Assembly: GCF_964355755.1 (NCBI RefSeq)
Contig: NC_092674.1
Span: 20,114,001-20,178,000 of the forward strand
Source of the DNA: Antedon mediterranea
Taxonomy: Eukaryota; Echinodermata; Crinoidea; Comatulida; Antedonidae
Reading direction: 5' to 3'
DNA length: 64,000 nucleotides
Position 1 is the first letter of the stretch. Each line of letters starts with the position of its first letter. Shown here in pieces: positions 1 to 10,694 of the stretch. A program made the translations under genes and the position numbers. Under the pieces are notes generated by a model that was not told where the DNA came from, did not search any database, and worked only from the letters and a program-made list of their open reading frames with translations.

Positions 1-1
1 A

Positions 2-187
2 GAAAGAATTTGTAAAGAAAAACATTCCTATTGGCCAGATGATGGACATTTGAATCTTCTTGGCATCATGTATTGTGTTGACTACACTCAAATGCCAGAA
101 CTAAATTATATTAAATGTATGACATCTATACAAAAGTCACTAGCCCAATGGTCAAAAAGATATCTCACGTTTATTCGATATCTATGA
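2..187 (+). CDS. C-terminal fragment of a third Mab-21-like gene (partial)
   Basis: An open frame runs in from the window edge and stops at TGA 185-187, giving 61 residues. The pattern of hydrophobic residues (LNLLGIMYCVDY then MPELNYIKCMTSIQKSLAQ) resembles the helical C-terminal region of the two intact downstream Mab-21-like proteins, where a SMLGLLVKFHYLMGNDSEL segment occupies the equivalent place. It lies on the same strand just before the first duplicated unit, so it is probably the 3' end of an upstream paralog, more divergent than the tandem pair. This is inference from a short stretch. It could also be an unrelated gene end or a fragment left by the duplication. Confidence 0.45.
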   Translation, partial: ERICKEKHSYWPDDGHLNLLGIMYCVDYTQMPELNYIKCMTSIQKSLAQWSKRYLTFIRYL

Positions 188-539
188 CAGCGTAGAATAA
201 ACGGACGCCATTTCTGTTTGCTATTTTATCACAGAAAGTCCGTTTTTAAAACCGCTCTTACATTCTTTGGAAAATATCGATAAATGTATAATGTTAAACA
301 TGATAAGATACAAAAAGAAGAACAGAACATTATTTTAAAAAGGCACAGCTACTGTTAGTTAAGAATATCTTTTATCTATTTTTTATCTAGGCCTAAATTA
401 TACATTTTATTTTACAATTTTTATAAGCTCCACTTTGATTATGATTATCCAACATCCAATTCACAACACGCACCACTAACGCTGTTTAATACATACAGTG
501 TATACATTTATGTATTCGTTAACATTATTCTGTATTCAC

Positions 540-748
540 AATCACACACATGTGCTTATCTGATTCGTCAGTTCTTTATCTTTTGTTTACTGTTGTGATA
601 TTCTGCAGCTGTTGCTATCTGAGTTGTGAAAACACAATAATCTCCTCCCATTATCATATTTTATTGATTTGGTTGGAAATTCCGGTTTTCGCCATTTCTT
701 CTTTCGCTTTCATAATGTTTGGTCGCAGATGACAATTTCTTAATATAC
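540..748 (+). other. Putative noncoding first exon with a 60-codon upstream ORF, cGLR copy 1
   Basis: This segment ends at a consensus donor (GTAAGT at 749-754), paired with a TTTTTCAG acceptor ending at 1330 that precedes the coding exon. The same arrangement is preserved in copy 2. It contains an ATG-initiated 60-codon frame (550-732) that is hydrophobic in the middle and ends before the donor. The copy-2 equivalent is 61 codons and differs by an in-frame 3-bp insertion plus substitutions. Exon status and the start of transcription are inferred; only the splice signals and conservation are seen. The small ORF could be a regulatory upstream ORF or chance. Confidence 0.45.
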
Positions 749-1330
749 GTAAGTAACACAATTTCCTTTTAAACAACTGTTAGTGTTCCTGTTATTTTAT
801 TTTTTTATATAGTAGTTAGATTGTTACCTAGTTGTTTGAAATTTACGAATTGTATTTGTATGAGGAGCTTGATGATCCCGCCTCAGATTTGCAGATCAGA
901 TCAAAGTTATGTTTAAATTTTGAAATCATTTTGAATTAAATAACACAACATTAACACTCATTCTTATGCTTAATGCAACACATCATAAACACAACCACAA
1001 AGTAAGTAGTATACGTGGCAGGAAACACAAAACAAAATCCCCATGGATAAGAGCCAGTGTTACCCTAATGGATGAATGAAGAACTATATCATTATTAGAT
1101 CGATAATTATTAGTACATTTTGAAATTATGAGTATTCTCATAATGTATGGTTTTTAATGTAGAATAAATATTAACGAATGAATGGGAAGAAAAACATGGT
1201 AGTTCATGTCTTCTGCGCCTGTTCACAACAATAATGTGAATCTAAATTAAGGCCACACAATTTGCATATTGTTGTGTCACTGGGCCAAGCAGTTATCTCT
1301 TTTGATACAGTTTTAATCATTGTTTTTCAG
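749..1330 (+). other. Predicted 5'UTR intron, cGLR copy 1
   Basis: It is bounded by GTAAGT and a polypyrimidine-rich TTTTTCAG. Its counterpart in unit 2 is 6000-6574 with the same borders. I see no coding signal inside. Confidence 0.5.
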
Positions 1331-1371
1331 GTGCATATGTTAAAGTCAAGTTATATGATACAATTCATGTG

Positions 1372-3408
1372 ATGGCAGACAGTATGAGTATCAAACAAAT
1401 GATGGATGAGGTTGCCAATGAGTTAATTGTATGTAAAACAAATGCAAGATTGGCTCAAATATCTCATTTAGCGATTATGGAAAAGGCACTTAACACAGAT
1501 AAAACATTATTTAAACACACATTTTGTACTGGCAGTTATTCTGAAGGAATGCCTGACTACATTCGCAGTGATGTGGACGAAATGTACGTGTTATCCTTTG
1601 GTAATGTGGTTTGGCAGGCTTCGAATGAAAATAAAACATGCACAGCACCATTTGTTGCTGAAATATATCCAGATGAACCAGCATATTTGAAACTTAAATT
1701 AGCTGATGGGATATTCCAAGAAGAAAGGTTCTTTGATGAACATAGTTATTTCAAGAGCAGTAGTTTTATGAAATGGGCTTTGGTGGCGACTCAGTTTTTT
1801 ACTGAATCTGAATGTGAAATAAATGGTCCATCTGTAACACAGACACATACATTTGAGATGTCTGAAACAGAAATGCGTGATAAAGTATTGTGCTTTTCAT
1901 GTGACTCATGGCCATCTAGTACTGACGATTATTTTACTAGACAGAAGCAGAGTAACTGGCCATCGCAAGCTATATTAAAAGAGATACGGCGTCTAGATTG
2001 CCATGTAGTTTCCGTTGGACGTCACAACAGTGACACAAAAGACATTGAATGGCGGTTGTCATTTTCTGTTGCCGAGAGGAAGCTTATTCATGAAATGCCA
2101 GCACCATTTTTTGGCTGCATGTTTGCTCTGAAAGCGATCAAGAAAAAGTACAGACTGTTTGAGTCGCAACAACGAAAACCGTTCTGTTCGTATTTTATCA
2201 AAACCGCATGCCTATGGATGTGTGAAAAAATTCCATCCAAAACTAACAATATCATGGATTTAACAAGAAAAGTGATAGATTGGCTCATTGATTGCTATAG
2301 GCCTAAGGAAAAAAACTTACCACATTATTTTATTCCACAGCAAAACTTGATTGGCCACTTATCAGATGCATGTTGCAATAAAGTGACAAAAATATTGGCA
2401 GCAACTAAACAAGATCTTTGGGTGATGGTGATGTCAAGTATTGCAGGTGGTAAAGTATGTCTAAGACCCGTTATCAAACGTGAGATATGTGATAAATTAA
2501 AAATTGCAGATATAATTGATGATGACTATTCAAGGTTAGAGACTGATCTTTTAGAACACCCAATGGTTAGTCTAGTAACCCACAGTCTTGAAAATGTCCT
2601 TCATTATTTAAGGCATACGCTTAAGCCAGACACCTTAGGATGGCTACTTCTCCAGTGGATGTCGAGAGATATTGAGCCAATCTCTAAAAAGGTCCTAGCC
2701 TGGATGAAGCATGATGTTCCCATTTCAGAGGTAATCGGAAATACTAAATCCATCGTATTACCTATTATTAAATATATTAAATCTATTGTAATGAAGGGTT
2801 ATGATAATGCGTTTAAAACAGCATTGTATCAGTTTTTAGGAGACTTAATCCTGTCTGTAATGGTGTGCTCACGAAACAAATGTAAAGAGTATCAAAATAT
2901 GGCATTGTGTTACTACCAAAAAGGAGGTAAAATAATCCATCCTAATGGAAACGATGACAACTGCTTGAGTATGCTTGGTCTGTTAGTAAAATTCCATTAC
3001 TTAATGGGTAATGATAGTGAATTAAAGGGAGCTATTACAAATTTTGAAACTGCATTACAGAACCACAACCAAACGCTCATTTCTTCTATAGAAATATATG
3101 CAGATAATGAAAACAGAGATTTGAGTTATAGATCATGGGAGATTGATGGTATATTTCAATATGCTATTAAAGACCATTGCGTTAGATTTTCTTTAAAAAC
3201 TATTGTGTTTTATATAAAAGCAAAAATGGAACTCAAAAGTGGCAATATAGACCGTGCTTATCAAATTGTAAATGAAATGAATGACGAAGACTTAAAAAAA
3301 ATAGATAAATATTCACTCATACTGATAAATATACTTGAAAGTTTGTTAGGTCTATTTCAGGTTATGCAAATGATATGTAATGTTACTCCATTAGCAGGTA
3401 TTGAGTGA
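1372..3408 (+). CDS. Mab-21 / cGAS-like receptor family protein, copy 1
   Basis: A single coding exon encodes 678 aa. The family are nucleotidyltransferase-fold proteins that include cGAS and the animal cGAS-like receptors, which make cyclic dinucleotides when they sense nucleic acid, and also non-enzymatic MAB21L proteins. Seen here are the GS motif TGSYSEG (residues 53-59) and SDVDEM (66-71) with paired acidic residues D67 and D69. The Mab-21 blocks NGPS (151-154), CDSWP (177-181), NWPS (195-198) and EWRLSFSVAE (226-235) follow, then CSYFIKTACLW near 272. From about residue 400 the protein is helical and TPR-like. I could not place the third catalytic acidic residue, so activity is unproven. 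I chose ATG 1372 because the GTG just before it is not a normal start and an upstream ATG is out of frame. The paralog begins 5244 bp downstream. A noncoding exon probably precedes it. Confidence 0.88.
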   Translation: MADSMSIKQMMDEVANELIVCKTNARLAQISHLAIMEKALNTDKTLFKHTFCTGSYSEGMPDYIRSDVDEMYVLSFGNVVWQASNENKTCTAPFVAEIYPDEPAYLKLKLADGIFQEERFFDEHSYFKSSSFMKWALVATQFFTESECEINGPSVTQTHTFEMSETEMRDKVLCFSCDSWPSSTDDYFTRQKQSNWPSQAILKEIRRLDCHVVSVGRHNSDTKDIEWRLSFSVAERKLIHEMPAPFFGCMFALKAIKKKYRLFESQQRKPFCSYFIKTACLWMCEKIPSKTNNIMDLTRKVIDWLIDCYRPKEKNLPHYFIPQQNLIGHLSDACCNKVTKILAATKQDLWVMVMSSIAGGKVCLRPVIKREICDKLKIADIIDDDYSRLETDLLEHPMVSLVTHSLENVLHYLRHTLKPDTLGWLLLQWMSRDIEPISKKVLAWMKHDVPISEVIGNTKSIVLPIIKYIKSIVMKGYDNAFKTALYQFLGDLILSVMVCSRNKCKEYQNMALCYYQKGGKIIHPNGNDDNCLSMLGLLVKFHYLMGNDSELKGAITNFETALQNHNQTLISSIEIYADNENRDLSYRSWEIDGIFQYAIKDHCVRFSLKTIVFYIKAKMELKSGNIDRAYQIVNEMNDEDLKKIDKYSLILINILESLLGLFQVMQMICNVTPLAGIE

Positions 3409-3555
3409 GGACAGGATCCATGGATGTGGCCATGACCGTCAATACTGTTACAGGCTGGTGGTATAGAAAGGTCGGAGGCAATTTTTACCCTTTCGGATGG
3501 TAATTATCCCTCCTACCACGGTACTATATTAAAGTAAAGATTCCTACATTAACGT

Positions 3556-3790
3556 AAAGGGGGGTGAGTCCCGTGTTCTCTGAACGTAGGGGAATGAGCT
3601 GTTAGGAGCTCATTGTACTAAGCCTCGGCATTATGTGGTAGGGTGGCCAGTTCCTTTCCACGCCGCCTTTTTTCTCCCTAGTATTTTCAACCAGGTACTC
3701 ATTTTACAGCTGAGTGGACTGGGAGTTGTCGGGCATTGAACCCGGGTCTATCTGTACGACAGTCAAGTGTCCTAACCACTCGGCTATCCA
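3556..3790 (-). mobile_element. tRNA-derived SINE in the 3' flank of copy 1
   Basis: Read on the minus strand from 3790, the head carries an A box (TAGCCGAGTGG) and a B box (GGTTCAATGCC) at tRNA-like spacing. The acceptor stem does not pair, so this is a SINE head and not a tRNA gene. A tRNA-unrelated body with GCTGTAAAATGAGTACCTGG follows. Unit 2 has different sequence at the equivalent place (about 8820-8895), so the SINE separates the two units. Whether it inserted after duplication or was lost in unit 2 is not settled. Confidence 0.75.
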
Positions 3791-3993
3791 AACACAAAAA
3801 TCATAATGGTTTTTTTTTATCATCAAACTTATTTTCACTAGTCCAGAATTTGTTGATCTTGTGTATAGAAGAGACATCAATAAATATAGTTCCAAATAAT
3901 TGAAATGTCGCGTCAAAAAATAAGGGTTTGATTTGTAAATATCAATAATTTAATGAATGATAATGAATATTTATTACAAGGAATATTGACATT

Positions 3994-4076
3994 ATGATTA
4001 TCACATAAGTATTCAATAATTGTATTAATCTGTTGAAGATGAAATTATAATAGTGGTTAACGCCACAAAAGAGAAA
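3994..4076 (+). mobile_element. Very short 5'-truncated LINE 3' end, unit 1
   Basis: The 83-bp insert is flanked by a 12-bp target duplication AATATTGACATT (3982-3993 and 4077-4088). It ends in a hairpin GTGGTTAACGCCAC followed by AAAAGAG and an A-rich tail. Unit 2 carries the same insert at 9094-9178, so it predates the duplication. Confidence 0.65.
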
Positions 4077-4862
4077 AATATTGACATTTTGATGTTCCCT
4101 TATGTTCATATGAAACTTAATCCATGCACCATTAATTGACCATAGAGTTATAAAATTATTAATTAATTGACAGTAGAGCTATCATTTTATAGCTCCATGA
4201 ATTGACCGATAAATGAAAAGTGATGATAGCGATGACGATGATAATGATGGTTATGACAGACCGCGTTATGATTATATTTGCAATGGAAGCACAAACTTCC
4301 TGGTAACATTTATTATTATTTTGGTATGGAAATAGAAGTTTTAAACTAAACCATGGAATTGCTGGACACAATTAGGAGCAACTCAGTCAGCCGTCATGGA
4401 ATATTGGATGTCAAATCATTTGCTTATAATTATCATAGTGTGAACCAAGCTTGAATGGAACGAGAATGGAAAATAAACTTTATTAATTTATTTTTTTGGT
4501 TTTCTGTCGAAAAAACTGTAGCCTATACTTATCTACTTATTTTTGACAATCATTATTATATTATATAGTCTCATATTAAACAGGAATTTATAACAATACA
4601 AATAAAAACAATTATACAATTTCATATTAATTATTCATGTTAATTTATTGTTAATTGTTACACGTATTTTATAAAATGTAAACATTCTTATTTATTTATT
4701 TGTTTATTTATTAAACAATTGTCATATAGTCCAAGAGGAAACCATGGGCCAATGGCCCAACACAGAAGAAGTGGGAACCTATTGTAACAATGGTAATGAA
4801 TTAAATACGTTGTACATATTATTTAATATAAAAACATATTTAAAAAGTATTTAAACAATGTG

Positions 4863-5541
4863 TACAATATGTAGAGTGAGTATCTGAACTTGATTCGGCG
4901 GATATATTACTGAATAGTAAAAGTGTGGGTTCCAATGTTGTATTTGTATTGTAACAATAGTGCATCCAACATAGACGATACAGTAGTAGTCCGCCTGATT
5001 AGGGTTATACAGGTAGTTATGCACAGCGCAACCTGTTAGTTCGTACAGTTGGCATTATAATTTATGAAGGCTGACATTGCAGGGTTGCACGGCAATGTTG
5101 GTATTGGCCATTTATTAGGAACTTTGTAGTTATTTTCGCTTATTCGGGGATCTTTTGCGCGTAAGTAATTTTACTTCTAATTTGATTACAGTATATTTTA
5201 ATATAATTTTTATATTTGTAATGTGAACTTGTATTTTAAATATTTTGAATTTGTTATTAGTTGTTAATTATATACATTGTAAATTTGAATTCCTAAAAAA
5301 ACTTATAATTTACATTATTAATTGTTTAAAAATGTACAAATTTTGCATTTTTTTCTGTTTATGTTTAAAGACTTTGTTTTATTTGGAATAAATATTGAAA
5401 TGAAAATGTAACAGGTGCATATTATAAAGTTATATGATATACAATTCATGTGATGGCAGAAAATATGAGTATCAAACAAATGATGGATGAGGTTGCCAAT
5501 GAGTTAATTGTATGTAAAACAAATGAAAGATTGGCTCAAAT
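4863..5541 (+). pseudogene. 5' fragment of a second-type Mab-21 gene (noncoding exon, intron, start of coding exon)
   Basis: A segment ending GGGGATCTTTTGCGC is followed by a donor GTAAGT at 5161. An acceptor ACAG ends at 5414, and the coding exon begins GTGCATATTATAAAG with ATG shortly after 5450. The frame reads MAENMSIKQMMDEVANELIV and ends at 5541, where unit 2 starts. This gene type has a first exon different from the intact copies although the coding starts are very similar. It is a truncated leftover of the duplication breakpoint and cannot encode a Mab-21 domain. Confidence 0.7.
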
Positions 5542-5697
5542 AACGGACGCCATTTCTGTTTGATATTTTATCACAGAAAGTCCGTTTTTAAAACCGCTCT
5601 TACATTCTTTGGAAAATATCGATAAATTAATGTATAATATTTAAAATGTACAACATCCAATTCACAACACGCACCACTAATGCATGCTGTATAATAC

Positions 5698-5733
5698 CAG
5701 GGAAGAGTTAAATTACAATTTAACTCTTCCCTG
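5698..5733. repeat. Perfect 36-bp palindrome flanked by 7-bp direct repeats
   Basis: Arms CAGGGAAGAGTTAAATT (17 bp) are inverted around a 2-nt centre. ATAATAC occurs immediately on both sides (5691-5697 and 5734-5740). Unit 1 lacks the palindrome, so it is a small unit-2-specific insertion in the promoter-side flank of gene copy 2. Confidence 0.8.
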
Positions 5734-5787
5734 ATAATACATACAGTGTATACATTTATGTATTCGTTAACATTATTCTGTATTCAC

Positions 5788-5999
5788 AACCACACACATG
5801 TGCTTATCTGATTGGTCAGTTCTTTATCTTTTGTTTACTGTTGTGATATTCTGCAGCTGTTGCTATCTGATTCGTGAAAACACAATAATCTCCTCCTATT
5901 ATCATATTATTTTATTGATTTGGTTGGAAATTCCGGTTTTCGCCATTTCTTCTTTCGCTTTCATAATGTTTGGTCGCAGATGACAATTTCTTAATATAC
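5788..5999 (+). other. Putative noncoding first exon with upstream ORF, cGLR copy 2
   Basis: This is the counterpart of the copy-1 first exon, with donor GTAAGT at 6000 and an acceptor TTTTCCAG ending at 6574. The 61-codon ORF lies at 5798-5983. Confidence 0.45.
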
Positions 6000-6615
6000 G
6001 TAAGTAACACAATTTCCTTTTAAACTGTTAGTGTTCCTCTTATTTTTTTATATAGAAGTTAGATTGTTACCTAGTTGTTTGAAATTTACGAATTGTATTT
6101 GTATGAGGAGCTTGATGATCCCGCCTCAGATTTGCAGATCAGATCAAAGTTATGTTTAAATTTTGAAATCATTTTGAATTAAATAACACAAAATTAACAC
6201 TCATTCTTATGCTTAATGCAACACATCATAAATACAACCACAAAGTAAGTAGTATAAGTGGCAGGAAACACAAAACAAAATCCCCATGGATAAGAGCCAG
6301 TGTTACTCTAAATGGATGAATGAAGAACTATATCATTATTAGATCGATAATTATTAATACATACATTTTGAAATTATGAGTATTCTTATAATGTATGGTT
6401 TTTAATGTAGAATAAATATTAACGAATCAAAGGGAAGAAAAACATGGTAGTTCATGTCTTCTGCGCCTGTTCACAACAATAATGTGAATCTAAATTAAGG
6501 CCACACAATTTGCATATTGTTGTGTCACTGGGCCAGTTATCTCTTTTGATACAGTTTTAATCATTGTTTTCCAGGTGCATATGTTCAAGTCAAGTTATAT
6601 AATACAATTCATGTG

Positions 6616-8673
6616 ATGGCAGACAGTATGAGTGTCAAAGAAATGATGGATGAGGTTGCCAATGAGTTAATTGTATGTGAAACAAATGAAAGATTGGCTC
6701 AAATATCTCATTTGGCGATTATTGAAGCGGCAATTAACACAGGTAAAACATTTATTAAACAGAAATATTACACTGGTAGTTATTCTGAAGGAATGCCTGA
6801 ATACATTCGAAGTGATGTGGACGAAATGCACGTTTTACCCTTTGCCAATGTGTTTTGGCAGGCTCCGATGGAAAATAAAAATTCAGCGTCAGTTGTTGCT
6901 GAACTATATCAGGATGAACCAGCATATTTGAAACTTAAATTAGCTGATGGGATATTCCTAGATAAAGGGTGGCTTGATGAACATGATTATTTTAAGAGCA
7001 GTAGTTTTATGGAATGGGCTTTAATGACGACTCAGCCTTCTAATTCATCTGAATGTGAAATAAATGGTCCATCTGTAACACAGAAACATACGGTTGGGTC
7101 TGCAACAAAAATGCGTGATAAAGTATTTTGCTTTTCATGTGACTCATGGCCATCTAGTACTGCCGATTATTTTACTAGACAGAAGCGGAGCAACTGGCCA
7201 TCGCAAGATTTACTAAACGAGATATCGCGTCTAGATTGTCATGTAGTTGCCGTTGGACGTCACAACAGTGACACAAAAGACATTGAATGGCGGTTGTCAT
7301 TTTCTGTTGCCGAGAGGAAGCTTATTCACGAAATGCCAGCACCAGTTTTTGGCTGCATGTTTGCTCTGAAAGCGATCAAGAAAAAGTACATACTGTTTGA
7401 TTCTCAACAACGAAAACCGTTCTGTTCGTATTTTATCAAAACCGCATGCCTATGGATGTGTGAAAAAATTCCATCCAAAACTGACAATATCATGGATTTA
7501 ACAAGAAAAGTGATAGATTGGCTCATTGATTGCTATAAGGAAAACAACTTACCGCATTATTTTATTCGACAGCAAAACTTGATTGGCCACTTATCAGATG
7601 TATGTCGCAATAAAGTGATACAAAAATTGGCAACAATTAAACACGATCTTTGGGTGAGGGTGATGTCAAGTATTGCAGGTGGTGAAGTATGTTTAAGACC
7701 CGTTATCAAACGTGAGATATGTGATAAATTAAAAATTGCAGATGTAATCAATGATGACTATTCAAGGTTAGAGACTGATCTTTTAAAACACCCAATGGCC
7801 AGTCTAGTAACCCACAGTCTTGAAAATGTACTTCATGATTTAACGCATACGCATAAGCCAGACACCTTAGAATGGCTACTTCTCCAGTGGATGTCGAGAG
7901 ATATTGAGCCAATCTCTAAAAAGGTCCTAGCCTGGATGAAGGATAATGTTCCCATTTCAGAGGTAATCGGAAATATTGAATCCATCGTATTACCAATTAT
8001 TAGAGATATTAAATCTATTGTAATGAAGGGTTATGATAATGCGTTTAAAACAGCATTGTATCAGTTTTTAGGAGACTTAATCCTGTCTGTAATGGTGTGC
8101 TCACGAAACAAATGTAAAGAGTATCAAAAGAAGGCATTGTGTTACTACAAACAAGGAGGTAAAATAACCCATCCCAATGGAAACCATGACAACTGCTCGA
8201 GTATGCTTGGTCTGTTAGTAAAATTCCATTACTTAATGGGTAATGATAGTGAATTAAAGGAAGCTATTACAAATTTTGAAACTGCATTACAGAACCACAA
8301 CCAAACGTTCCTTTCTTCTATAGAAATATATGCAGAAAAGGAAAACAGAGATTTGAGTTATAGATCATGGGGGATTGATGGCATATTTCAATATGTTATT
8401 AAAGACCATGTTATTAAACACGGTTGCATCCGGTTTTCTTTAGAAACAATTGTGTTTTATATAAAGGCAAGAATTGAACTAAAAAGTGGCCATATAGACA
8501 TTGCTTATCAAATGGTAGATGCAATGAATTATTTAAAGTTAGATAAATATTCATTCATACTGATAAATACACTTGAAAGTTTGTTAGGTCTATTTCAGAT
8601 TATGCAAATGATATATAATGGTATTATTATACTAATTAAAATCTATGGTACTCCATTAGCAGGTATTGAGTGA
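6616..8673 (+). CDS. Mab-21 / cGAS-like receptor family protein, copy 2
   Basis: This 685-aa protein is collinear with copy 1 and clearly recently duplicated from it. It keeps TGSYSEG (53-59), SDVDEM (66-71, D67 and D69), the EWRLSFSVAE block and the CSYFIKTACLW segment. Differences include a 6-residue insertion before the C-terminal helices (around KDHVIKHGC) and an extension before the shared PLAGIE end. Many substitutions fall in the 80-170 region after the catalytic strand, including deletion of residues around NKTC. The reading frame has stayed open across more than 2 kb of divergence, which argues that both copies are or were under selection. Start choice follows copy 1. It probably acts as a cytosolic sensor if it behaves like other cGLRs; that is family inference. 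Confidence 0.88.
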   Translation: MADSMSVKEMMDEVANELIVCETNERLAQISHLAIIEAAINTGKTFIKQKYYTGSYSEGMPEYIRSDVDEMHVLPFANVFWQAPMENKNSASVVAELYQDEPAYLKLKLADGIFLDKGWLDEHDYFKSSSFMEWALMTTQPSNSSECEINGPSVTQKHTVGSATKMRDKVFCFSCDSWPSSTADYFTRQKRSNWPSQDLLNEISRLDCHVVAVGRHNSDTKDIEWRLSFSVAERKLIHEMPAPVFGCMFALKAIKKKYILFDSQQRKPFCSYFIKTACLWMCEKIPSKTDNIMDLTRKVIDWLIDCYKENNLPHYFIRQQNLIGHLSDVCRNKVIQKLATIKHDLWVRVMSSIAGGEVCLRPVIKREICDKLKIADVINDDYSRLETDLLKHPMASLVTHSLENVLHDLTHTHKPDTLEWLLLQWMSRDIEPISKKVLAWMKDNVPISEVIGNIESIVLPIIRDIKSIVMKGYDNAFKTALYQFLGDLILSVMVCSRNKCKEYQKKALCYYKQGGKITHPNGNHDNCSSMLGLLVKFHYLMGNDSELKEAITNFETALQNHNQTFLSSIEIYAEKENRDLSYRSWGIDGIFQYVIKDHVIKHGCIRFSLETIVFYIKARIELKSGHIDIAYQMVDAMNYLKLDKYSFILINTLESLLGLFQIMQMIYNGIIILIKIYGTPLAGIE

Positions 8674-9093
8674 GGACAGGATCCATGGGTGTCATGACCG
8701 TCAATACTGTTACAGGCTGGTGGTATAGAAATGTTGGAGGCAATGTGTCCCCTTTCGGATGGTAATTCTCCCTCCTACCACCTTGCTATATTAAAGTAAA
8801 GATTCCTACATTAACGTATAATGTTACAAATAACAAGCAATTACATCAATGAGTATAATTCTGTATTAAAATCTATGGTCAGGAAGATAGAAACACAAAC
8901 ATCATAATGGTTTTTTTTATCAAACTTATTTTCACTAGTCCAGAATTGGTTGAAGATATAGGTATAGAAGAGACATCAATAAAATATAGTTCCAAATAAT
9001 TGAAATGTCGCGTCAAAATATAAGGGTTTGATTTGTAAATATAAATAATTTAATGAATGATAATGAATATTGATTACAAGGAATATTGACATT

Positions 9094-9178
9094 ATGATTA
9101 TCACAGAAGTATTCAATAATTGTATTAATCTGTTGAAGATGAAATGAATAAATAGTGGTTAACGCCACAAAAGAGAAA
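9094..9178 (+). mobile_element. Very short 5'-truncated LINE 3' end, unit 2
   Basis: This is the counterpart of the unit-1 insert, with AATATTGACATT at 9082-9093 and 9179-9190 and the same GTGGTTAACGCCAC hairpin end. Confidence 0.65.
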
Positions 9179-9954
9179 AATATTGACATTTTGATGTTCC
9201 CTTATGTTCATATGAAACTTAATCCATGCACCATTAATTGACCATAGAGTTATAAAATTATTAATTAATTGACCATGGAGCTATCATTTTATAGCTCCAT
9301 GAATTGACCGATAAATGAAAAGTGATGATAGCGATGACGATGATAATGATGGTTATGACAGACCGCGTTATGATTATATTTGCAATGCAAGCACAAACTT
9401 CCTGGTAACATTTATTATTATTTTGGTATGGAAATAGAAGTTTTAAACTAAACCATGGAATTGCTGGACACAATTAGGAGCAAGTCAGTCAGCCGTCATG
9501 GAATATTGGATGTCAAATCATTTGCTTATATCATAGTGTGAACCAAGCTTGAATGGAACGAGAATGGAAAATAAACTTTATTAATTTATTTTTTGGTTTT
9601 CTGTCGAAAAAACTGTAGCCTATACTTATCTACTTATTTTTGACAATCATTATAGTCTATAGTATAAACAGGAATTTATCACAATACAAATTAAAACAAT
9701 TATACAATTTAATATTAATTATTCATATTAATTTATTGTTAATTGTTACATGTATTTTATAAAATGTAAACATTCTTATTTATTTATTTGTTTATTTATT
9801 AAACAATTGGCATATAGTCCAAGAGGAAACCATGGGCCAATGGCCCAACACAGAAGTGGGAACCTCTTGTAACAATGTAATGAATTAAATACTTTGTACA
9901 TATTATTTAATATAAAAACATATTTAAAAAGTATTTAAACAATGTGTACAATAA

Positions 9955-10290
9955 CAAAACATAAAAAAAAGAAAATAAAGCAATTTATACCATACTATAT
10001 AATACATTAACATTGCTTACAAATATTTTTAATACAATTTTATGTAAATATACAATTAATAAGAAAGGCCTATCAACAGTTGCATGACTGTTACATTCTT
10101 GGATTACCTGTTGTAACGAGTCTTATTAGAATGTATAAAAAGCTTACAAACTGACCCTTGACCCTAGATATCTGACCAATGCAACTATATTAGATAGTCA
10201 CAACATTTCTTTTGTTATCTTTAAATCCTAGGTTTAGACACCACTTTTGTTCTTTTATGTGCAGTGGTTAAAAAGTTATGAGCCTTTATA
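9955..10290. other. Unit-2-specific block of about 340 bp, unidentified
   Basis: In unit 1 the text runs GTGTACAATA directly into TGTAGAGTGAG. In unit 2 about 340 bp of AT-rich sequence lies between. I see no ORF, target duplication or inverted ends, so it may be an insertion here or a deletion in unit 1. Confidence 0.5.
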
Positions 10291-10694
10291 TATATGTAGA
10301 GTGAGTTGATTCGGCGGATATATTACTGAATAGTAAAAGTGTGGGTTCCAATGTTGTATTTGTATTGTAACAATAGTGCATCCAACATAGACGATACAGT
10401 AGTAGTCCGCCTGATTAGGGTTATACAGGTAGTTATGCACAGCGCAACCTGTTAGTTCGTACAGTTGGCATTAGAATTTCTGAAGGCTGACATTGCAGGG
10501 TTGCACGGCAATGTTGGTATTGGCCATTTATTAGGAACTTTGTAGTTATTTTCGCTTATTCGGGGATCTTTTGCGCGTAAGTAATTTTACTTCTAATTTG
10601 ATTACAGTATATTTTAATATAATTTTTATATTTGTAATGTGAACTTGTATTTTAAATATTTTGAATTTGTTATTAGTTGTTAATTATATACATT

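Larger units (their letters stand above)
201..5541. repeat. Tandem duplication unit 1 of the cGLR locus
   Basis: The segment starting ACGGACGCCATTTCTG at about 201 recurs at 5543, and the whole order (5' flank, noncoding exon, intron, coding exon, 3' flank, second gene 5' end) is repeated with small indels. The offset is 5244 bp at the gene starts and 5102 bp at the shared 3' flank. Unit 1 ends inside the coding start of a second Mab-21-type gene at about 5541, where unit 2 begins abruptly. This marks the duplication breakpoint. Confidence 0.85.

Noticed and set aside
3720-3790. Possible tRNA gene on the minus strand
   Set aside because: A and B boxes are good but the acceptor stem does not pair and a SINE body follows, so it was called a SINE.
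6671-6931. 86-codon ORF overlapping cGLR copy 2
   Set aside because: A shifted-frame shadow of the conserved Mab-21 coding exon; copy 1 has no equivalent open frame of similar length.
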